Of a stretch of DNA of 24,366 bases, positions 17,545 through 24,366 are shown in pieces. The translations under genes were made by a program, and so were the position numbers. Source of the DNA: Basidiobolus ranarum (taxonomy: Eukaryota; Basidiobolomycota; Basidiobolomycetes; Basidiobolales); the NCBI GenBank assembly GCA_040143965.1, contig JASJQH010007030.1, forward strand, positions 1-24,366, given 5' to 3'. The notes beneath the pieces were generated by a model. That model searched no databases. It had not been told where the DNA came from and saw nothing but the letters and a program-made list of their open reading frames with translations. Each line of letters starts with the position of its first letter. The stretch's first letter is position 1.

Positions 17545-19052
17545 TTAAATACTTTCGAATGATGCCGAGGCAAATCCAATGGCTAGTAATCCTATCAAAA
17601 ACCAAGTGACAACTGTATTGCCTTTCGGATCATATTTGAATGCAGATGGCAACATTCCTTGGACCACAATAACCGCCATCAATCCAGCAGCTGCTCCAAA
17701 TACAATTCCGTACAGGATGGATTGATGGGTGGTTTTCATCTCTTTCAATAGAATGTATCCAATAATCGCCCCTAGAGGCTGTGAGAGACCACCTAGTATT
17801 CCAGCGTACAAGAATGCTTTAGTAGATGATCCAGTGGAGGCGTATATAGGAATGGAAATCATCAGTCCCTCTGGAATGTTGTGCACTGCGATGGCAACGA
17901 AGAGACCAAGTCCAAGCGATGAAGATACATGACTACCCAAGAACATGATTAATCCCTCTATGTAATGAATGTCTGTTAATGGATGGTTCATTGGAGGCTT
18001 CTCATTGTACAATACCTACCTGGGAATTTGTGGATCGATATGGCAATTGCCGTCTGAATTCCCAAGCTTAATAGTTGGAGTTTTTGTTCGGTTTCAGTTT
18101 CTACAGCAGCCACATCGGCCATGCAAACTGTGTCGTGGCAGTGGACTGAGGTTTTCTTGTGCAGCGTCTCACATTGCTTTTGCTCCGCTTCATTATCGTG
18201 ATGATGATGGTGGTGATGATGTTGATGGGCTTCACTGGAGGATTGTTCATGGGGATTACAGCTATCAGGCGGTTGAACAAAAGGCAAGGCAGGTTGATTT
18301 ATGTGAGGGTCTGGACATGCCACGTCTGGGGTATACGAATGACAGCGTTGAGGAGCACAATGTTCTGAGCGTGAACCATAACACGGGATAGAGGAGGAGT
18401 CTTGTAGTAACCGCAAAGTGCTAACTTCATGATCATGGAGATTTCTTTTGTCATTATCACAGGAATGTATTCCAACGTCGGCTTCTTCATCAAGTTCTTC
18501 AATCGAGGGGGTGTGGCAGGGGCATACATCATGGGGGGAGATCCATTGAATTAAACGGTTCAACAAAAACGCCATGATAGTGCCAAAGGTAAAAATACAC
18601 ATCAGGATCACGTTCACGAAGTTACTAACCAACTTCGATTCTATGATAAATCGTCGTGACTCTGGCAGTAAAATGACCAAGCTAGAGTATATCTACAAAT
18701 ATAGAAGGAATACATGATATATAACCACTCGGTAAACCAGCGTATATAGAGTTGATAATGTACCATGATTCCCGAGGCTAAGCCCAACGACGCAGCTAAA
18801 AATGTACGCGATTCGGTAATACGGAAATCGCTTTTAAACACTCGTTGTGCGATTCCATCCAAGAATACAATGGAGGCTGATACGTAAGCAAGCTTGTTAG
18901 ATTCTGTTTTTTGAAAACTTCAGTAGTACTTCATATCAAAATAGTATACCTCCAAATACACAAGCTAGACTTGAACCTAATACTAAGATCCAAGTTTCGG
19001 TTGAATTTATAGCATCCTCTTCGTTCCAAGCAGTTGCAGATAACAAGGCCAT
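17545..19052 (-). CDS. Zrt3-like ZIP zinc transporter (433 aa)
   Basis: Four exons (19052-18950, 18876-18764, 18692-18020, 17957-17545) total 1302 nt. The splices rebuild ZIP landmarks: LASGIM joined to IYSSLVILLPES in an early helix, then IAISIHKFP joined to EGLIMF, giving the metal-site motif HKFPEG (His293, Glu297), followed one helix later by HNIPEG (His322, Glu326). These pairs form the transport site of ZIP proteins. The pattern and the order of helices resemble yeast Zrt3, which releases zinc from the vacuole to the cytosol. Between helices is a loop of about 160 residues (about 120-280) with His228 and eight straight His at 230-237, plus about eleven Cys, including CPCH; it is a likely zinc sensor or buffer. 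Substrate zinc is inferred; iron or manganese is possible. Confidence 0.93.
17958..18019 (-). other. Intron 3 of the ZIP gene
   Basis: 62-nt phase-1 intron (CCCAG|GTAGGT ... TACATAG|AGGG) that splits the HKFPEG metal-binding motif after its Pro codon. Confidence 0.92.
18693..18763 (-). other. Intron 2 of the ZIP gene
   Basis: 71-nt phase-0 intron (ATCATG|GTACAT ... TTTGTAG|ATATAC). Splicing gives SGIM-IYSSL in the early ZIP helix; reading through meets a stop soon after. Confidence 0.85.
18877..18949 (-). other. Intron 1 of the ZIP gene
   Basis: 73-nt phase-1 intron (TTTGGAG|GTATAC ... GTATCAG|CCTCC) joining CVFGG to ASIVFLDG in the first helical region. Confidence 0.85.
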
Positions 19053-20421
19053 TTAGAGAAGCTACTTACTTTTATTAGTATCTACCTTTAAGATAGATAG
19101 AACTGGAGAACAAGGGGGAATAATACTTGAAAGGTCGTAAATAAATCAGGTCTTAGAGTATTCAAATACTTTTTAAGTATTGTAAAGTAGAGCTTTCCCC
19201 TCTTTTGTCACCCCTTTTTTCTCAACTGTATCCATAAAATAGAAACTTGAAAGTGTTGTAGCCTATGAGATTAAACCGAAACAGGCTATGGTTGACTGAA
19301 GATACTCTCTAGGTATCTGAAATATATCCAATACAACTTCACAGTTGACGAACAGCGCACCTCGTAAGACATAGGTCAAACATGAGTTTAGCGTTAAAAA
19401 TATGGATCAAAATGAACGCCGTCTGGTATTAGTGATTTACCAATCATGTTCACCATCTCGCAGAATATGACAATCGTTGATTATAATGGGAGCGATGAAT
19501 AGGCGGGTGCCAATTGGTTTAAATTACTGGAACGAAAATGTCGAACAGCGCAACCACAAGGGTACCCCTCTCTATGATTGTGATGGATCGTTCAAGCTTG
19601 AACTGATTCTTGGTGTATACGTAGTTAAACCCCGAACCTAGTCAGCATCTTCTATTCCTAGACAGTAGCTTTCTTTAATCCCCAATGCGGTGTACTAAAT
19701 GTGCTGCCATCACCAAGCATGCATCAAAGGGGCTGTTGTATGGTATCCCTAATACTCCGTTGGTCAATTTGACTATGTATGGGGAATATCCCTTGAGCCA
19801 TATGAATTGATTCACCATGTATCATCTTGTTCTAGCTTAATCAAAATGATGCTATTGTAACGAGCATTAGCAACATACTCTATCCCATTTTGGGTGCATT
19901 TGAAGTCCATCCCAAATATGTAGGAATGGTTAGGCCTCAATATGAGGGTTAAATGATTTTCAAGTCTCGAAATAGAATAAGTAGAGGCATGTTTGGCGTG
20001 GATCAGCCAAAGCTCACAAATTCGCAGATTTGGGTGGCTTCAAATAGCCCTTGATTAGTACCAGGCCTGTTCTACAAAATCGGTAGCGAATACGCTGAAT
20101 TATACCAATCAATAGTAAGTGAGTACCATGTGAACTGGAGTTGCTGGGGAGTGTACGAAAAGATATTAGTGCAGCTTTCTGCAGGACGATTGGGTGTGAT
20201 CTGCAGGAATTTTAACGTAAATGTAAACTCTAAATAAGTAAATTTTATTGGTTATATTTAGATTATTCATAAAACTTAGGTAACAAAGTTTTCTCCACCA
20301 CCATTAGAGAAGGTTCTGGGCATGTGAAACGATATATGCTTCATTGTATAATATAAGCTGCGATGCCCATGTATTAGGGGTGGAACACTAAAGAAAGATG
20401 CATCATAGCTGTCTTTTCTCT
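19053..20421. other. Intergenic between ZIP and cytochrome b5 genes
   Basis: Both neighbours are on the minus strand, so this holds the ZIP promoter (low end) and the cytochrome b5 3' region (high end). About 19400-20240 has mixed composition and could be old decayed sequence, but I could read no conserved motif on either strand. Confidence 0.45.
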
Positions 20422-21004
20422 TTAGAAGTAAGTCTTGTAAATCATGACAAAAGCAGCAACAGCGATAGGGAGTGCCAATCTAGAAATTAGACTATCAAAG
20501 CGAAAAAGAGCCTTCGGTTATTTCTGTTTCTTATAGTGGTGGCTACGTTATGTAAATAACCTACCTTTGCTCCTCTTCTTTGGGTGGTGTTTGAGTGAAG
20601 GAGGGTGTAACAGGCTTCTTAGGAGCTCCCTATTCATTTGCTTAGCAATGGCCCAGATACAAATACTATTTCGCTAAACTTACCACTGATTCCATATTAC
20701 CCACGAACATATCAGTCAACATGTTGCGAGCATCTTCAGAGTGACCAACATCAATGAATGCCTCGGTAGCGTCTAAGCCGGCTTGCTCAAGAATAACCTC
20801 CTCACCGCCAGGGTGCTGCATCAATGAAAATATCACAAAAGGTGAATAATGATGGCTTGAAGCAGGTAAAATGGAGGAAGAAAAAAAGAGACAAACCTCA
20901 TCTAGAAACTTCGTCACGTCGTAAACTTTGCCCTCAATGGAGAACCATACATCTGACTTACTGGTATGAGTGCTAAGCTCTTCGGCTGAGATGATTTTAG
21001 CCAT
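20422..21004 (-). CDS. cyb5: Tail-anchored cytochrome b5 (120 aa)
   Basis: Four exons (21004-20897, 20815-20684, 20629-20565, 20479-20422) total 363 nt. The heme domain covers residues 5-80: VWFSIEGKVYDVTKFLDE joined across intron 1 to HPGGEEVILEQAG. His37 in HPGG and His61 in VGHSEDAR are the two axial heme ligands, 24 residues apart as in the family. A short Pro/Thr/Glu-rich linker follows (GAPKKPVTPSFTQ...), then a C-terminal hydrophobic tail (LALPIAVAAFVMIY) with a short basic end (KTYF), the mark of a tail-anchored ER protein. It passes electrons from cytochrome b5 reductase or P450 reductase to ER desaturases, sterol enzymes and P450s. Length is normal. The open frame runs upstream to 21067, but MAKIIS at 21004 is the usual start. 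Confidence 0.96.
20480..20564 (-). other. Intron 3 of the cytochrome b5 gene
   Basis: 85-nt phase-2 intron (CAAAG|GTAGGT ... TTTCTAG|ATTGG) separating the linker from the membrane anchor exon. Confidence 0.88.
20630..20683 (-). other. Intron 2 of the cytochrome b5 gene
   Basis: 54-nt phase-0 intron (TCAGTG|GTAAGT ... AATAG|GGAGCT) between the heme domain and the linker. It is the shortest intron in the window. Confidence 0.88.
20816..20896 (-). other. Intron 1 of the cytochrome b5 gene
   Basis: 81-nt phase-0 intron (GATGAG|GTTTGT ... GATGCAG|CACCCT) that falls just before the HPGG heme-ligand motif. Confidence 0.93.
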
Positions 21005-24000
21005 TTGGTCTGTGATTGCTGAGTAAGAAGGAAGGGTAAAAGCAGACAAGACGAGCTTATATCGCACCCTATTTATTACCCAAGCAAGATTAATGAACCC
21101 CAGAGAATTATCAAATCTAGATCACGTTGTATCATGCTATACACAGCGGAGAAAGTCTATGCCCTTGACGTTAACCGGGATAACATTGTCCGTAAATAAT
21201 AGCCAGCTCTGAAAATACTGTTTTGTGGAGTCCCACCTTTCTTTTACTTTGATAGGTGAATACAAATGATGATCCATTCTATCAGCAGTTATCGTGAAAC
21301 CAACAAATCTCTTTCTGGAAACTTCTTTGGGAGAATTTAGAATTGGCCCTATCTCGAAGCTGCATTAATTTCCATGAGGTTGACTGTCGGCCGATCCCTA
21401 TTTGGCAAAGTGAATAGATTCATAAGAGAGCTCGATGATATTCATCGAATCCCAACTACATTTCTCATCAATTACTTGGCTCTTTTTGGATCCTGACTCA
21501 CAATAATGTGTGAAATAGCGAATCTCCGGAATTTGTCTTCAGAACTGGGTGTTTTCGCTCATGTGAAATCAACAGTAAAAGTGGAATTGTTACTTTAAGA
21601 TTGTTTACTAAACGACTCTATTATACTTACCGATAGTTTCCATTTCAGTGTGAGTGATGATGCTTGTAACCAAGAGTATAACGACTCTGAGGGAGTTGGT
21701 CAATCAGTAGAATCAATTTTGTGGAACAAATTACACGTCAAGACAACATTGTACTATCGGGACTTTTCCGAGTAGGATGTATTCTCTATCTTCTGTTTCA
21801 AAAGGTTCACCACTCTTGCCAGCAGTTGAGCCACTGGTGAGTTTTCGGGTGAATATTCATTTGCTTTTAGACAAGCATGAATAAAACGATTACAATTCCG
21901 AAATGAAATATCATATTCTCTTTGTCACTTCCAATAGCACCGTAGTACAAAGTGCAGTAATAAAAGAACACAATAATGCTGACCATGTACGGGGAACGTC
22001 AATCAACGATTTAAATTTCCTCAGATGCCTTAAGCACTAATGGGGGAGAAAGCAGATATTTCACCACAGTTGGTCGGCATTGTAGACTATCTCTGGCTAG
22101 GGGTTTTCAGACTACGTCTCATTATATTAGATTGAACTGATTGGGCTTGAGGGGAGAAAAATCAAGTCGCACATGTTCTAGATTACATTGTCCAACGCCA
22201 ATTATACACCTTTATCTGACTCAATACAACGGAAGAAGCTATTGCGGTAAAGATGGCTGAGGAATTCGGTCCGGACTTGTCATCCTAGTAATGACTCTGT
22301 CTGAAAACCTGTCAGAATATTCTGGTATATTCATCTGATACTCTACAGGGAAAGTCGCAAAGTAGTGTTGATTTCAGTTCTGTTTGTGATGAAAAGTGGA
22401 TGCGTAGATCACAATGACCCTTCAGACCGATATTTCGACAACGGATCAGGAAGAAGAAAAATACTATAATGTACTAGTAGAAGTCACAATTCATCAGAGA
22501 CGACAGGAAGTAGTGATGAAAGCATCGAAAGTAGACCAAGAAAAATACATAGGATCGGTGGTTCGATCTCCAGTAGTGGCTACACGGCTAGCAAGATAAA
22601 CCAATCGGCCCTTAGATAAACTCTCCAAAGGATGTTGCCGATGGGTCCTATGATATGTAGGTGGCAAGTATCACCAAGAGCTAAAATATATAGTGAAATA
22701 GCTGCAAATACTGACCAGCTAATGACCAATCATATCGAGTTTAGCAATCCGACTAAAACGAAGATCAATGGTATTTCAAGTAAATGTATAGATCATTGAA
22801 GGCGTGAGATGAATCTCACCACACTATTTACCATAATGGATAATTTTGATTTCAAATCCATGGGTATACAGAGCATGTGGAAAATCTCAAGGATCACTTG
22901 GGTGCACTAATAAAAGTGACTTTGGAGCTATAAGTAAAGGTTGTAATATTACAACTGACGGTTTCATAAGATCTGCTGCACTTAGCATATATGTCAGTAA
23001 GGATAAATAGACCACCATTCAGGAACTATGGATGTATATCAAATAAACCATAGCGACAAGGCCCATGACAACTCTATCAACATGACTCCATCGGTTGCAC
23101 ATACGGTAAAAGTAACTCTGACCAGACATACGCTTGACTATGCATCAAGCACCAAATTGTATTATTTAATTGACAGTCTCAGTATCAAACAAGATACTCT
23201 GGAGACAGTCTCCTGACAAGGTTGGAGTCAACTCAGTCTAGAAAAATGAACACGAAGAGATACGTTATTGGGCTGCAGTTTTGATTGAGTGCGGAATGCC
23301 AGGAGGCCCAGGGCGTGATTTCGATCTGCAAGAGGTTTCTTACATAGCAAACAAGTCACATCTTATCATCTGACTAAACCTGACTTAAACAATTGGAAAT
23401 TCAACTGTTGACAGCATATTTCCTGGCACTTGCATCGATGGAAAACACTCCTAATTGAAGAAAGTAATGCAAAGTCCAGTGATTCCTCGAATGTTTGAGC
23501 GCACATCCCATCCTTTGATATTCCTGGAGCATTCTTCATTGAATATTGGCCAATCATTCTCAAGGCATCATACGCCTAGGATATTGCAGGCCAAGTGTTT
23601 TCAGAATTTATCGAGGGATAACAGAAGTTGCGATCTTATGCTGAATGGCCGTCGTTGTAATCATGCAGAATTATTAGCGACTACAGCACAATAGTTTGTG
23701 CAAGGCTTATTTTAAGCTTACAGTAGTTCATGTGAGCCAAATGGCTGCTGTCGAAGGGATGTTTCAAAGAGTGTTGAAACTGGCGTTGCATCTCTTTTAG
23801 TTGATAACTCTAAAGGCGTGTAAAGTTGATCGGAGGTAAAGTTATCTTCTAGAGTGGGTGCTGGTTCGTAAGGCGCATAGAAGCGGTGGAATTCCCAATT
23901 GAAACCGTTTGTTACAAACGCGAATTGGAAATTTCCGTGTTTGATCAGAGATCTAGTTAGATGGATGATGTTGCGGAGTTTACTTGTTTCACGTGGGTCG

Positions 24001-24070
24001 GAGTATTGTTATTTGCTAGTAGCTCAAAGCCAACGGGAATTTTCTCATTCCTTCGCGACATTCGTGAGTG
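21005..24070. other. About 3 kb without a supported gene
   Basis: The first part is the cytochrome b5 upstream region. Frames at 22414-22599, 23028-23216, 23366-23694 and 23899-24123 are 60-80 codons, lack domains and overlap others, so none is called. The 22414 frame is rich in Glu, Lys and Val and is the least random-looking. No tRNA, rRNA or LTR copy was found. Confidence 0.45.
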
Positions 24071-24073
24071 AAA

Positions 24074-24082
24074 TATATAAAA
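24074..24082 (+). promoter_or_regulatory. TATA box of the right-edge secreted-protein gene
   Basis: TATATAAAA about 150 bp before ATG 24225. The sequence between them is a pyrimidine-rich leader with many TC and CTT runs. The long distance leaves room for a 5' leader. Confidence 0.55.
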
Positions 24083-24224
24083 GTTTTATGATCATGATAT
24101 TTCTTATGTTCATAATTTTCTAGCTTGCTATCTGTCAACTCAATCTCAGACCTACCTATTCCAGCCGAGTCCCCAGTTATTATCTTCTTAGTTCTTTTCT
24201 CAAGCTATTGAGCTACACTCTAGA

Positions 24225-24366
24225 ATGCTCATTCGAAATTTAACCCTTTTAGGACTCTTGCTTGCCAGCATCCAAGCCGAACCAATAGAGAAAGCCATAG
24301 TTCTTTCTCAGTCCACAAACCATGTACCAAATAGGGCTCGAATGAAGAATCGCTATCGGTTTAGAA
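24225..24366 (+). CDS. Secreted protein, N-terminal part only
   Basis: An ATG-started frame that stays open to the window edge (47 codons). The first residues form a classic signal peptide: a short basic start (MLIR), a hydrophobic core (LTLLGLLLASI) and a likely cleavage site after QA at residue 18. The start of the mature chain (EPIEKAIVLSQSTNHV) is polar, then basic (ARMKNRYRFR). No domain can be read from so short a piece; it could be a secreted enzyme with a propeptide, since many fungal hydrolases begin this way, or a membrane protein. The TATA box and pyrimidine-rich leader upstream support transcription. Confidence 0.6.
   Translation, partial: MLIRNLTLLGLLLASIQAEPIEKAIVLSQSTNHVPNRARMKNRYRFR

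Noticed and set aside
17969-18391. 140-codon plus-strand frame
   Set aside because: Antisense to the ZIP loop exon; the minus strand reads a complete ZIP protein across four exons.
22556-22575. GGTTCGATCTCC, a tRNA T-loop-like string
   Set aside because: The flanking bases do not form a T stem, and no acceptor or anticodon arm can be built around it.
22414-22599. 61-codon frame rich in Glu and Lys
   Set aside because: Has an ATG but no domain, no TATA box and no paralogue; kept only as a remark in the intergenic entry.
23366-23694. Overlapping frames on both strands
   Set aside because: Short, without motifs and mutually exclusive.

Overview
The window looks like nuclear DNA from an AT-rich fungus. 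Genes are split by short GT-AG introns (54-85 nt, with one of 192 nt), promoters carry plain TATA boxes, and the gene content is fungal: an SLC35C2/Ymd8-like sugar-nucleotide transporter, a PA-TM-RING ubiquitin ligase, a Zrt3-type vacuolar ZIP transporter and a tail-anchored cytochrome b5. An early-diverging (zygomycete-type) fungus is my best guess, but nothing here fixes the lineage. All functions are inferred from motifs read by eye.

Layout. 1-522 (+): 3' end of an SLC35C2-like transporter. 940-2149: a repeat complex of LTR-like elements between inverted arms, with a different solo LTR (1145-1388, target duplication CATAC) nested inside. 3026-5332: three small paralogous genes of an unrecognised family (two minus, one plus), each with a TATA box 63-64 bp before its ATG. 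5812-6132: a solo LTR with target duplication CTTAC. 6138-8278: mostly empty, with one weak secreted-ORF candidate. 8279-9755 (-): PA-TM-RING E3 ligase, three exons. 9756-14409: about 4.6 kb without a supportable gene, except an LTR-like element at 12833-13218 (target duplication CAATC) with a 75-bp internal duplication. 14410-15003 (-): secreted His/Gly/Lys-rich repeat protein. 16281-16937 (+): single-pass membrane protein with two PSAP motifs. 17545-19052 (-): ZIP zinc transporter with a His/Cys-rich loop, four exons. 20422-21004 (-): cytochrome b5, four exons. 21005-24070: no supportable gene. 24225-24366 (+): 5' end of a secreted protein cut by the window edge.

How the genes may relate. 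There is no operon-like structure. A loose endomembrane theme can be read (Golgi-type transporter, PA-RING ligase with a PPxY motif, PSAP-bearing membrane protein, Zrt3-like transporter, ER cytochrome b5), and two proteins are rich in histidine. These links are inference only. The most novel item is the three-gene small-protein family at 3.0-5.3 kb.
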